From: Eubacteriales bacterium
GTDB taxonomy: Bacteria > Bacillota > Clostridia > Lachnospirales > Lachnospiraceae
Reading direction: 5' to 3'
Length of the DNA: 60,842 bases
NCBI GenBank assembly: GCA_030536755.1
Contig: JAUNPJ010000014.1
Coordinates: 1-60,842 of the forward strand
Part shown: positions 25,219-33,990 of the stretch, one piece after another
Layout of the letters: every line of letters begins with the position of its first letter
How positions within the stretch are numbered: position 1 is the stretch's first letter
Notes under the pieces: model-generated
What the model saw: only the letters and a program-made list of their open reading frames with translations
What the model was told of the DNA's origin: nothing
Database searches by the model: none
Translations under genes and position numbers: made by a program

Positions 25219-26331
25219 ATGAAAATAATTTGTTCAAAGGCAAATTTATCAAAAAGCGTAAACATTGCCCTGAAAGCAGTACCAAGCAGAACAACCATGC
25301 CCATATTGGAATGCATCCTCATCGATGCTTCTTCTAATATGATCAAATTTACCACAAACGATATGGAACTCGGAATCGAAACAATCGTTACCGGAACCAT
25401 TGAACAAAAAGGAATCATTGCACTGGATGCAAAAATTTTCTCTGAAATTATAAGAAGACTTCCAGATAATGATGTTATCATTCAGTCTGATGATAATTTA
25501 AATGTTACAATTACCTGTGAAAAAGCAAAATTCAACATTCCTGGAAAATCAGGAGAAGATTTTGCCTACCTTCCGGTGATAGAAAAAGACGAATGCCTGA
25601 CCATTTCTCAATTTACCCTGAAGGAAATGATCCGACAGACCATCTTTTCCATTGCAGTAAACGAAAATAACAGAATTATGACAGGTGAGCTGTTCCAGAT
25701 TCAGGACAACAAATTGAAAATCGTATCTCTGGACGGACATCGTATTTCCATTCGTACGATGGGACTGAAAAAAGAATACGAAGACCGCAAAGTCATTGTT
25801 CCGGGTAAAACTTTAAATGAAATCAGTAAAATTTTGTCTGGAGAGATTGATGATCAGGTAGGTATTTTCTTCAGTAAAAATCATATTGTATTTGAATTTG
25901 ATAATACTGTGGTGGTATCCAGACTGATTGAAGGTGAATATTTCAGAATTGATCAGATGCTTTCCAGTGATTATGAGACAAAAGTACAGATTAACCGCAA
26001 AGAGTTCCTCAATTGTATTGATCGTGCCACACTTTTGATCCGCGAAGGAGACAAACGTCCGATCATTATTCATGTGGGAGATGGCTCGATGGAATTGAAA
26101 ATCGATTCCGCCATGGGATCTATGAATGAGCAGATTGATATTGAAAAAGAAGGAAAAGATATTTTGATCGGCTTCAACCCAAAATTTCTGATGGATGCAT
26201 TAAAAGTAATCGATGATGAGACCATCAGTATCTATCTGATGAATCCGAAAGCGCCATGTTTTATCAGGGATGATGAAGAAAAATATACATATCTGATTCT
26301 TCCGGTTAACTTTAATCAGGCACGCTCATAA
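25219..26331 (+). CDS. dnaN: DNA polymerase III beta sliding clamp
   Basis: 370 residues, the usual length. Starts MKIICSKANLSKSVNIALKA, with ILECILIDASSNMIKFTTND, the NIPGKSGEDFAYLP segment, FSIAVNENNRIMTGELFQ and the C-terminal end NPKAPCFIRDDEEKYTYLILPVN in separate pieces. It encircles DNA as a dimer to hold the polymerase. AAGGGAG lies 11 bases upstream. It follows dnaA through the second half of the origin. Confidence 0.98.
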   Translation: MKIICSKANLSKSVNIALKAVPSRTTMPILECILIDASSNMIKFTTNDMELGIETIVTGTIEQKGIIALDAKIFSEIIRRLPDNDVIIQSDDNLNVTITCEKAKFNIPGKSGEDFAYLPVIEKDECLTISQFTLKEMIRQTIFSIAVNENNRIMTGELFQIQDNKLKIVSLDGHRISIRTMGLKKEYEDRKVIVPGKTLNEISKILSGEIDDQVGIFFSKNHIVFEFDNTVVVSRLIEGEYFRIDQMLSSDYETKVQINRKEFLNCIDRATLLIREGDKRPIIIHVGDGSMELKIDSAMGSMNEQIDIEKEGKDILIGFNPKFLMDALKVIDDETISIYLMNPKAPCFIRDDEEKYTYLILPVNFNQARS

Positions 26332-26345
26332 GGATGGTGAAAAAT

Positions 26346-26555
26346 ATGGTAGAGATCAAATTGAGAGATGAATTTATCAAACTCGGTCAGGCACTGAAGG
26401 CTGCCAACCTTGTTCAGGATGGTGTTGAGGCAAAATTCGTGATCCAGGACGGACTCGTAACCGTGAACGGTGAGGTTGATACAAGAAGAGGTAAGAAATT
26501 GTACGATGGAGATGTGATTTCTTATCAGGGTGAAGAAGTAAAGATTGTAAAATAA
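26346..26555 (+). CDS. S4-domain RNA-binding protein (YaaA/RlbA type)
   Basis: 69 residues from the ATG at 26346; an alternative ATG at 26334 sits directly on the AAGG. The protein is almost entirely an S4 fold: FIKLGQALKAANLVQDGVEA, VTVNGEVDTRRGKKL and GDVISYQGEEVKIVK. In Bacillus the equivalent (YaaA) lies between dnaN and recF and has a role in late ribosome assembly. It is 14 bases after dnaN and 29 before recF, matching that order. Confidence 0.9.
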   Translation: MVEIKLRDEFIKLGQALKAANLVQDGVEAKFVIQDGLVTVNGEVDTRRGKKLYDGDVISYQGEEVKIVK

Positions 26556-26584
26556 AATTTGGAAAAGTTTAAATTGAGGAAAGT

Positions 26585-27670
26585 ATGTATATTGAATCCA
26601 TTCAGTTGAAAAATTACAGAAATTATGAAGCTCTTGATATGAAGCTGGATAAAGAGACAAATATTTTATATGGTGACAACGCACAGGGAAAGACCAATGT
26701 TTTAGAGGCCATCTACCTGTGCGGGACCACAAAATCTCACAGAGGCAGCAAGGACCGGGAAATCATTAAATTCCAGGAAGACGAAGCTCATATCAGGATG
26801 GTAGTTTCCAAAAAAAATATGAAGTATCGGATTGATATGCATTTAAAGAAAAACAAGGCCAAAGGGGTGGCGATCAATGGGCTGCCCATCAAAAAGGCCC
26901 GGGAATTATTTGGAATTGTGAATCTTGTGTTTTTTTCTCCGGAGGATCTGAATATTATCAAGAACGGTCCAGGGGAGAGAAGAAGATTTATTGATTTAGA
27001 GTTATGTCAACTAAATGCCATCTATTTGACGGATTTATCGAATTATAATCATATTGTAAACCAGAGGAATAAGCTTCTGAAGGATCTTGCGTTTCGGCCG
27101 GAGCTTATGGATACACTGGATATCTGGGATTTGCAGATGGCCCAATTCGGAAAAAAAATCATTCAGGAAAGAACGAAGTTTATTGAGAAGCTGAATGAGA
27201 TCATACAGGAAATCCATAGAAACCTGACGGGAGAGCGGGAAGAACTGGAACTGATCTACGAACCAAGTGTGACTGCAGAAGCGATCGAACAGGAAATTGC
27301 GAAAAACAGGGAACGTGATCTGAAATTGAAACTGACGACCATTGGCCCTCATCGGGATGATCTGTGTGTGATGGTAAATGGCATTGATATTCGAAAGTTT
27401 GGTTCCCAGGGGCAGCAGAGAACGGCTGCTTTATCTTTGAAATTGTCAGAGATTTATCTTGTAAAGGAAGTCATGAAAGATACACCGGTGCTTTTGCTGG
27501 ATGATGTATTGTCAGAACTGGACAGCAGCAGGCAGAATTACCTGCTCAACAGCATTCACGATGTGCAGACCGTGATCACCTGTACGGGTCTGGATGAATT
27601 TGTAAATAATCGATTTCATATTAACAAGATTTTTCATGTAGTTTGCGGGCAGGTGTACCTTTCTAATTAA
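26585..27670 (+). CDS. recF: DNA replication and repair protein RecF
   Basis: 361 residues. SMC-like ATPase with Walker A GDNAQGKTNVLEAIYLC near residue 33, LVFFSPEDLNIIKNGPGERR in the middle, the ABC-type signature SQGQQRTAALSLKLSE, and Walker B TPVLLLDDVLSELD. It loads RecA at gaps. GAGG lies six bases before the ATG. gyrB, which often follows recF in Firmicutes, is absent; the next gene is a TPR/AAA protein. Confidence 0.97.
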   Translation: MYIESIQLKNYRNYEALDMKLDKETNILYGDNAQGKTNVLEAIYLCGTTKSHRGSKDREIIKFQEDEAHIRMVVSKKNMKYRIDMHLKKNKAKGVAINGLPIKKARELFGIVNLVFFSPEDLNIIKNGPGERRRFIDLELCQLNAIYLTDLSNYNHIVNQRNKLLKDLAFRPELMDTLDIWDLQMAQFGKKIIQERTKFIEKLNEIIQEIHRNLTGEREELELIYEPSVTAEAIEQEIAKNRERDLKLKLTTIGPHRDDLCVMVNGIDIRKFGSQGQQRTAALSLKLSEIYLVKEVMKDTPVLLLDDVLSELDSSRQNYLLNSIHDVQTVITCTGLDEFVNNRFHINKIFHVVCGQVYLSN

Positions 27671-27732
27671 GTTTTGACAAGGTATAGGTGGTATGATAGA
27701 CTAATCTAGAGTATGGAAAGTTGGTGATTACT

Positions 27733-29994
27733 GTGGATAGAGAAGAATTTCAAATAAAACTGGATGAAATAAATTCACTTGTTTCCCGCAAGGATTACAA
27801 GTCTGCTTTGGAGATCGTAAACAGCATTGACTGGCGAAGAGTCAAAAATGTGCGTACGTTATGTATGGTAGGCGAGATTTATGCGGCAAACAAAAAATAC
27901 AGCGAAAGCCGTGAGATCTTTCTGTTGGCTTATCACAGATCTCCGGTGGGCAAAACGATTTTGTATCGTCTGATCGAGGTGTCCATTAAGCTGAATGATT
28001 TTGATGAGGCGCAGGAATATTACGAAGAATTCGTGAGAGTGGCGCCGAAGGATCATACGAGATTTATTCTGCAATACAAGATTGCAGCAGCAAAGAAAGT
28101 TCCGGTGGAGGATCAGATTCGGATTCTGGAGGAACATAAAGAAAAAGAAATGACAGAACGCTGGTCGTATGAACTGGCGAAGCTTTATTATAAAGCAGGG
28201 AAGTATGACAAGTGCATCGAAGCGTGCGATGATCTTGTGATCTGGTTCAGAGATGGAAAATATGTGATTCGTGCGCTCGAATTGAAGATGAAGCTGGCAG
28301 AATTGACACCTTCCCAGCAGAAAATATATGAGGAAAGCCTGATTCCACCGGTTCAGGAGCCTGCAAAACCTGCAGAAGAAGCTGTGAAAGAACCGGTAAT
28401 TGAGAAAACGGTTGTAGAAGAGCCTGTCGAGGAGCCCGTGGCAGAACCGGAAGAGAAGAAAGAAGAATTGCCAGTAGAGGAACCGGTTGTAAAAGAACCT
28501 GTCGAGGAGCCCGTGGCAGAACCGGAAGAGAAGAAAGAAGAATTGCCAGTAGAGGAACCGGTTGTAAAAGAGACTGTTGTCGAGGAGCCTGAGGCAGAAC
28601 CGGAAGAAGAACCGGCAGTCGAGGAAACTGTGACAGAAGAGCCTGTCATTGCGGATGAGGCAAGCTTTCAGAAGAAGATTACAGCAGGCATCCGCGATAT
28701 TTTTAAGAAGAGATTCAGGCCTGCAGAGGATGAACTGTATAAGCCGGAAGAAGATTTGAAAGTGATGTATACGGCAGGAATGATCAATTATTCTGATGTG
28801 ATTCCCGAAAAGGTAGAGATTCCGGATGATATTCCGATGCTTGAACCGGAAAAAATCAAAGAAGAAATCAAAGAGACACCAGCTGTATCAGAGATTCCGA
28901 AGCTGAGCATTCCGAAGGTAAATCTGAATGAAACGGCAAGTGTGGAGGACCTTCCGATTGAGGATAAGATTTCTTTCAATCTGGAAGATACAATTCTGGC
29001 AGCGGCTGCTGAGCAGGGAATTCCGGTTCCGGAGGAAGATTCCGAAGAAGAAAAGACAGAACAGGAAGAGAGAACAGCAACAGTCGAGGAACCTGTGGAA
29101 GAGACAGAAGCGGAAGAAGAATTGATGCAGCCGGAAGAGGAAGAAGAGGAACTTTCCGAAGAAGAAGAGCTGATGCGCTTCATCGATGAGCAGAGCAAAG
29201 ATCCGAATGTGGAAGAACGTGATCTTGTTCCGAGAGAAGAGATTCTGGATGACGAAGAGACAAAGCTGTTTAAATATTTTGCTGCTGTACCTGGTATGAG
29301 AGAACAGTTAGTTGAGGTTCTCAAGGATACGCAGATGGCTGCAGCCGATCAGACTTCCCGCACCGGAAATGTCATTATCATGGGAAATCGCGGAAGCGGA
29401 AAAACAACACTTTTTGAACTGCTGGTGAAGGCGATCTGTCGTGAACTGAAGATGCCGGCAGCGAAGGTGGCACGGATCCATGCACAGCAGATGAATGGAA
29501 AAGATGTTGGAAAGATACTGGCTCAGCTTTCAGGTGGTTTCCTCTTGATCCAGGACATGAACCAGATGGATGCAGACACGGCCGAAGCACTGAATCAGGC
29601 CCTGGAACTTCCGACGGATGGACTTACCGTGATCATCGAAGATGAGAAAATCGGAATGAGAAAGTTCATTGCCAGAAATCCAAAATTAATCGAGAAATTC
29701 ACCTCAAGGATCGCGATTCCTGTATTTACAAATGATGAGCTGGTGAATTTTGCCAAGATTTATACAAACGAAGCAGGATATAAGATCAATGAAATGGGCA
29801 TTCTTGCACTGTATTCTCTGATCAGTGATAACCAGAAGGAAGACGAACCTATGACGGTCGGCGGTGTCAAGAAGCTTGTCGATGATGCAATCGCCAAGGC
29901 AGAGAGCGGGACAAGAAAGCTGCAGAGAAATCTGGCTAAGACGAGATTGGACAAAGATGGATTTGTGGTTCTCTATGAAAAAGATTTTAAATAA
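27733..29994 (+). CDS. large TPR, acidic repeat and AAA ATPase protein
   Basis: 753 residues from GTG at 27733 (GGTGA five bases upstream); TTG at 27721 is an alternative. N-terminal about 200 residues are TPR-like helices (YKSALEIVNSID, YAANKKYSESREIFLLAY, YYKAGKYDKCIEACD). Residues about 205-510 are Glu/Pro/Val-rich and disordered, including a 25-residue tandem repeat. The C-terminal about 230 residues are an AAA domain: Walker A GNRGSGKTTLFELL, Walker B-like GGFLLIQDMNQMD, and a C-terminal helical lid. It resembles the CbbX/SpoVK branch in organisation. The function is unknown. It lies between recF and rsmA, with a possible own promoter (TTGACA at 27674-27679). Confidence 0.7.
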   Translation: MDREEFQIKLDEINSLVSRKDYKSALEIVNSIDWRRVKNVRTLCMVGEIYAANKKYSESREIFLLAYHRSPVGKTILYRLIEVSIKLNDFDEAQEYYEEFVRVAPKDHTRFILQYKIAAAKKVPVEDQIRILEEHKEKEMTERWSYELAKLYYKAGKYDKCIEACDDLVIWFRDGKYVIRALELKMKLAELTPSQQKIYEESLIPPVQEPAKPAEEAVKEPVIEKTVVEEPVEEPVAEPEEKKEELPVEEPVVKEPVEEPVAEPEEKKEELPVEEPVVKETVVEEPEAEPEEEPAVEETVTEEPVIADEASFQKKITAGIRDIFKKRFRPAEDELYKPEEDLKVMYTAGMINYSDVIPEKVEIPDDIPMLEPEKIKEEIKETPAVSEIPKLSIPKVNLNETASVEDLPIEDKISFNLEDTILAAAAEQGIPVPEEDSEEEKTEQEERTATVEEPVEETEAEEELMQPEEEEEELSEEEELMRFIDEQSKDPNVEERDLVPREEILDDEETKLFKYFAAVPGMREQLVEVLKDTQMAAADQTSRTGNVIIMGNRGSGKTTLFELLVKAICRELKMPAAKVARIHAQQMNGKDVGKILAQLSGGFLLIQDMNQMDADTAEALNQALELPTDGLTVIIEDEKIGMRKFIARNPKLIEKFTSRIAIPVFTNDELVNFAKIYTNEAGYKINEMGILALYSLISDNQKEDEPMTVGGVKKLVDDAIAKAESGTRKLQRNLAKTRLDKDGFVVLYEKDFK
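28423..28572 (+). repeat. 75-bp tandem duplication inside the acidic linker
   Basis: Copies 28423-28497 and 28498-28572 differ only at the last base and encode PVEEPVAEPEEKKEELPVEE plus five more residues twice. In-frame, so copy number may vary between strains. Confidence 0.95.
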
Positions 29995-30013
29995 TGAACA
30001 GGAGACATATACG

Positions 30014-30883
30014 ATGACCAAACCTTATCTGGGAGATCCAAAACATACCATAGAAGTTCTGCAAAAGTATGATTTTGCCTTTCAAAAAAGGTTTGGTCAG
30101 AACTTTCTAATCGATACACATGTTTTGGATAAAATCATAGCTGCGTCCCAAATCACAAAAGATGATTTTGTGCTGGAAATCGGTCCGGGAATCGGAACGA
30201 TGACGCAGTATCTGTCTGTGGCTGCCAGAGAAGTCGTGGCAGTTGAGATTGATAAGACGCTGATTCCTATTCTGGAGGATACACTTTCTGAATTTCCAAA
30301 TGTGACGGTGATCAATGATGATATTTTGAAGGTAGATGTTGCGAAAATCGCCAGAGAGCGAAACGTCGGCCGGCCGGTTAAGGTCGTGGCCAATCTTCCG
30401 TATTACATCACCACCCCGATCATCATGGGATTGTTTGAAAATCAGGTTCCTCTGGATTCGATCACCATTATGGTGCAGAAAGAAGTTGCAGACCGCATGA
30501 AGACAGGACCGGGCTCCAAGGATTACGGGGCACTGTCTCTGGCCGTACAGTATTATGCGAAGCCGGAGATCGTGGCAAATGTGCCGCCCAACTGTTTCAT
30601 GCCGAGACCGAAGGTGGGAAGCGCAGTCATTCGTCTGACGAGATATGAACAGCCCCCGGTATTTGTGAAGGATGAACATTTGATGTTTCGGATTATCCGT
30701 GCATCCTTCAATCAGAGAAGAAAGACACTGGTAAATGGATTGAAAAATTCCGGAGAGCTTTCCTTTTCGAAGGAAGAAATCGAGGCTGCAATCGAAGCAT
30801 GCGGACTTTCTCCTTCTGTGAGAGGAGAGGCACTGACACTGGAGCAGTTTGCCGCTCTGACGAATGCATTCGTAAATGAATAA
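30014..30883 (+). CDS. rsmA: 16S rRNA dimethyladenosine transferase RsmA (KsgA)
   Basis: 289 residues from the ATG at 30014 (AGGAG nine bases upstream), chosen over a long upstream extension that only overlaps the AAA gene. KsgA signatures: QKRFGQNFLID, VLEIGPGIGTMTQYL, the catalytic VANLPYYITTPIIM and RASFNQRRKTL. It dimethylates two adjacent adenines of helix 45. It starts 19 bases after the AAA protein stop, suggesting one operon, and ends at a terminator. Confidence 0.97.
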   Translation: MTKPYLGDPKHTIEVLQKYDFAFQKRFGQNFLIDTHVLDKIIAASQITKDDFVLEIGPGIGTMTQYLSVAAREVVAVEIDKTLIPILEDTLSEFPNVTVINDDILKVDVAKIARERNVGRPVKVVANLPYYITTPIIMGLFENQVPLDSITIMVQKEVADRMKTGPGSKDYGALSLAVQYYAKPEIVANVPPNCFMPRPKVGSAVIRLTRYEQPPVFVKDEHLMFRIIRASFNQRRKTLVNGLKNSGELSFSKEEIEAAIEACGLSPSVRGEALTLEQFAALTNAFVNE

Positions 30884-30894
30884 AATATTGGACA

Positions 30895-30922
30895 AAAAAA
30901 GAAGCTCGTCAGAGCTTCTTTT
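30895..30922 (+). terminator. terminator after rsmA
   Basis: GAAGCTC/GAGCTTC stem extended by A/T pairs, four-base loop, then CTTTTTAC. The A-run on the left may let it also serve the convergent ROK gene. Confidence 0.88.
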
Positions 30923-31073
30923 TACATTAAAGGAAGGAGAGTCGATATAAAATCGACATATGAAAAAGAAATTGATAAAAATAATTGTTGGTTGTTATTA
31001 TTTTTATGGTTATAGTATATCCATTAAATATGATAAAACCATGTGTAACTTATGAAGAAATCATGAACGAATG

Positions 31074-32213
31074 TCAAAAGATTTGTGAATGAGAATTGAG
31101 AAACTCATTGACACAAATATGGACTCCGCCCAAAAATTCAGAGATATCCTGATATTCTCCGGTGATGAGTGAAAAATCTCTGCCCAAAAAATTGTGAATC
31201 TGTGACTGAATCCGTTCACAAATGCCTGGAATGTTGGTAGAGAAGGAACTGTTGAGGATAATAATATCCGGATTTAATGTATTTAAAATGTTGTTGAGAC
31301 CAATGGACATATACAAAATAAAATGATCGATCAGAGAAATCGCCAGGGAATCTCCGTCATGGTAGTCGCGGATAAATTTTTCGATGGTCACAAATGAATA
31401 ATTTTTTTCACGGGCGTATTCTTCTAAAATTGCCTTCTCGGAAGCATACTGTTCCAGACATCCGTGATTTCCGCAGGGGCACGGCCGTCCTTCGGGGAAC
31501 AGAATCGTATGTCCAATCTCACCTGCAAAGCCGTCCTTTCCCCGGAACAAAATCCCATCCATCATAATTCCCATACCAATACCGGAGTGCACATTGATAT
31601 ACATGAGATTTTTTTGAGAATAATGATAAGCAGATTCTCCCAGCACACACAGGTTCGCCTCGTTTTCAACAAAAACAGGAATGTGGAAGCGCCTGGTCAG
31701 AAGCTCCGCCATATTTTTGGATTCCAGCGTATAATAAGGAGTAAACTGGATCTCATTGTTGTTGACCACGCCGTGAATACCCATACAGATTCCAATCACG
31801 CCGTAGGTGCTTTCGGGAATGCTGTACAGTGTTTTTTGGATGACACTGCTCAGATATTTTTCGGTGATCACGTTGTCCTGGCGGGGATATTCCCTGACGA
31901 TGCAGTTTTCTCCCTTCAAGTCAGAAATCATCACCGAGGTCTTATCCAGTGCAATGTCCATCGAAATCACATTGCCGCAGCTTTGGTTAAAGCGAAGCAG
32001 AATGGGTTTGCGTCCTTTGGTTGTATCTGCACTTCCAATTTCCTCCACCAGTTCCAGATCCATCAATTCCTGAACAATTGCGGATATGGTTGCTTTTGTG
32101 AGATGCAGTTTTTTGGAAAGATTTGCCCTGGACAAAGGATTATTATGGATAATGGTATCTAATACAAGCCTTCGGTTCATGTCCCGAATATATTCCTGAC
32201 TGCCTGTGATCAT
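31074..32213 (-). CDS. ROK-family transcriptional repressor
   Basis: 379 residues. N-terminal winged HTH (NPLSRANLSKKLHLTKATIS, AIVQELMDLELVEE) followed by a ROK sugar-kinase-like domain with YINVHSGIGMGI, DGFAGEIGH and the zinc motif CPCGNHGCLEQYAS. Such proteins (XylR/NagC class) repress sugar genes and respond to a sugar ligand. AGGAGG lies six bases before the ATG. It is divergent from the DUF1002 gene; no sugar catabolic genes are adjacent, so the regulon is unknown. Confidence 0.9.
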   Translation of the reverse strand: MITGSQEYIRDMNRRLVLDTIIHNNPLSRANLSKKLHLTKATISAIVQELMDLELVEEIGSADTTKGRKPILLRFNQSCGNVISMDIALDKTSVMISDLKGENCIVREYPRQDNVITEKYLSSVIQKTLYSIPESTYGVIGICMGIHGVVNNNEIQFTPYYTLESKNMAELLTRRFHIPVFVENEANLCVLGESAYHYSQKNLMYINVHSGIGMGIMMDGILFRGKDGFAGEIGHTILFPEGRPCPCGNHGCLEQYASEKAILEEYAREKNYSFVTIEKFIRDYHDGDSLAISLIDHFILYMSIGLNNILNTLNPDIIILNSSFSTNIPGICERIQSQIHNFLGRDFSLITGEYQDISEFLGGVHICVNEFLNSHSQIF

Positions 32214-32256
32214 GAGCGGCCTCCTTTTCTTTTTGTTTCGACTTTTCCTGTACTAC

Positions 32257-32285
32257 AGTATAACATAAATAAAGGAATCTTTCAG
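32257..32285 (-). promoter_or_regulatory. promoter of the ROK gene
   Basis: On the minus strand CTGAAA (32280-32285) and TATACT (32257-32262) are 17 bases apart, about 45 bases before the start. In the opposite direction an extended TGGTATACT (32327-32335) may serve the DUF1002 gene. Confidence 0.6.
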
Positions 32286-32414
32286 AAACATTTCACAGAA
32301 TCTTTAGAAACAGATGGTGACAGGTATGGTATACTTAGGATGCCTGAATAGGCTATATGAGAATCAGGTAGCCTGTCATCGTACATTTGATGTATTTCAA
32401 AGGAGGAAACAAAG

Positions 32415-33314
32415 ATGAAGTGGAGAAAAAAGGCAGCTGCGCTGCTGGCTGCAATCATGATGTTGATGGCTCCGGTGACTGTCATGGCTGACAGTGTGGA
32501 TGTTGTGTCTGATAAACCATATATCTCGTTGGGGGCAGATCTGAACAGCACAGAGAAGGAGACCGTGCTGCAGCTTCTCGGCGTATCGGAACGTGAACTG
32601 TCCAACTATACAGTGGTAACAATAACAAATAGCATGGAGCATGAATATCTGGATTCGTATCTCGATTCCAGCCTGATCGGTTCAAGAGCGCTGTCTTCCG
32701 TTCTGGTAAAAGGCCAGAAGGACGGATATGGAATCAAAGTCACGACAAAAAACATTTCCTACTGTACCGTAGGTATGTATCAGAATGCTCTGGCTACCGC
32801 CGGCATTCAGAACGCGGATATTGTCGTTGCCGGACCGTTTAAGATCTCAGGAACAGCAGGTCTTGTCGGTGCCATCAAAGCTTATGAAAATATGACCGGC
32901 GAACAGGTGGATGACGAGAAAGTAGAGGTGGCCACAAATGAGCTTGTGGTGACCAGTGATCTTGCTGAAAATATCGGCGATGCGGAGAAAGCAGAGGAAC
33001 TTGTAGGATTTATTAAGAACGAAGTGGCATCCAACGATTATACGGAAGATGAGATGTCGGCACTGGTCGATGAAGCTGCATCCGAGATGCAGGTCTCACT
33101 GAGTGATGAGGATAAACAGAACATTCTGGAATTGATGGACAAGGTCAAAGGACTGGACATTGATGTCGATCAGCTTCAGGAGCAGGTGAAAGGACTTTAC
33201 AGCAAATTGCAGGGGATGGACCTGCATATCGACCTGAATTCACCGGAAACGCAGAGCTTTTTGTCAAATTTGTGGAATAAAATCACAGAATTCTTTAACA
33301 ATTTACTAGGATAA
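32415..33314 (+). CDS. secreted DUF1002 family protein
   Basis: 299 residues. N-terminal signal peptide (MKWRKKAAALLAAIMMLMAP, cleavage after AMA-like VMA). Mature part has YISLGADLNSTEKETVLQLLGV, an ITNSMEHEYLDSYL segment, TTKNISYCTVGMYQNALATAGI and a C-terminal helical region. This is the DUF1002 (YpuA-like) pattern, a secreted family of unknown function common in Clostridia and Bacilli. AAAGGAGG lies nine bases before the ATG. Monocistronic; no clear terminator follows. Confidence 0.85.
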   Translation: MKWRKKAAALLAAIMMLMAPVTVMADSVDVVSDKPYISLGADLNSTEKETVLQLLGVSERELSNYTVVTITNSMEHEYLDSYLDSSLIGSRALSSVLVKGQKDGYGIKVTTKNISYCTVGMYQNALATAGIQNADIVVAGPFKISGTAGLVGAIKAYENMTGEQVDDEKVEVATNELVVTSDLAENIGDAEKAEELVGFIKNEVASNDYTEDEMSALVDEAASEMQVSLSDEDKQNILELMDKVKGLDIDVDQLQEQVKGLYSKLQGMDLHIDLNSPETQSFLSNLWNKITEFFNNLLG

Positions 33315-33574
33315 AGTTGGATAAAAATGGAAGAGTATAGTACAATTTTACAAAAAAAATAAAAAAAATAAGTTAAAATTGTGTAATATACCGAATGTTC
33401 ACGATTTGTTCATAATTTATTTATAATGTATTCATAACTTGTTGTTATGATATAAACAGTTCGAAAGAACAACTCAAGTATAAAGGTAATGTTTTCATTA
33501 CACATATAAATTTTTTCATAATAATTGCCCGGGCAGACATGTCCGGGCACTCCTCATTTGGGGGGGGCCCGCCC
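33315..33574 (+). promoter_or_regulatory. gap before the capsule locus, possible promoter and leader hairpins
   Basis: A very A/T-rich stretch contains a plausible plus-strand promoter (TTCACG at 33398-33403, 18 bases, TATAAT at 33422-33427). Downstream are three hairpins: GTTC-GAAA-GAAC (33459-33470), GTAATG-TTTT-CATTAC (33486-33501) and the G/C-rich TGCCCGG/CCGGGCA (33526-33549). If transcription starts here, the cpsB leader is about 550 bases long, of the type controlled by the locus antiterminator LoaP. The last hairpin may also end the small minus-strand gene. Unproven. Confidence 0.4.
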
Positions 33575-33718
33575 TCATCTCCTCCAATTTCGGATGAATT
33601 CTTCCTGTGCTTTGTCATCTTCTGCACGGTCATAAGGGGTGGACATCCTGATGCAGGAATAGATCATCAAAAAAAGTATCACGAAAAGAATGAATAAAAA
33701 AATGGCCAGAATAATCAC
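33575..33718 (-). CDS. small single-span membrane protein
   Basis: 47 residues from GTG at 33718, with AAGGAG five bases upstream. It begins MIILAIFLFILFVILFLMIY (a transmembrane helix) and ends MSTPYDRAEDDKAQEEFIRN plus WRR. Small proteins with one helix followed by a TPYDR..DD..Q..Y/F-like tail recur in Lachnospiraceae, which is why I accept it. The function is unknown. It lies antisense inside the leader of the capsule operon, and in-frame sequence further upstream (to 34045) has no ribosome site. Confidence 0.6.
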   Translation of the reverse strand: MIILAIFLFILFVILFLMIYSCIRMSTPYDRAEDDKAQEEFIRNWRR

Positions 33719-33990
33719 AGGAGCTCCTTTGCTTACAAATCTGTCTATAATAATATACTTCAAATCCATAAAATATATGTGGATTGTGAATGGATTTTCT
33801 TCAGAAAAACGGTGTAACATGTCAATTATTACAAAAAACATGCTAATTATGTAGAAATATTGAATTATAAAAAAAATAATGCTAATATAAAAATGATGAC
33901 ATGAAAAAATATGTATTAGAATTGTTTTTTTATCATATGTCGTAGCTGCATTTGATAAAGCACATACATAGTTTAAGAGGAGTAAGTCAT

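Noticed and set aside
28353-29324. Ser-rich minus-strand frames opposite the acidic linker
   Set aside because: Caused by the Glu/Pro repeat on the plus strand; no start signals.
27671-29994. gyrB after recF
   Set aside because: The gene has no GHKL or TOPRIM motifs; it is a TPR/AAA protein.
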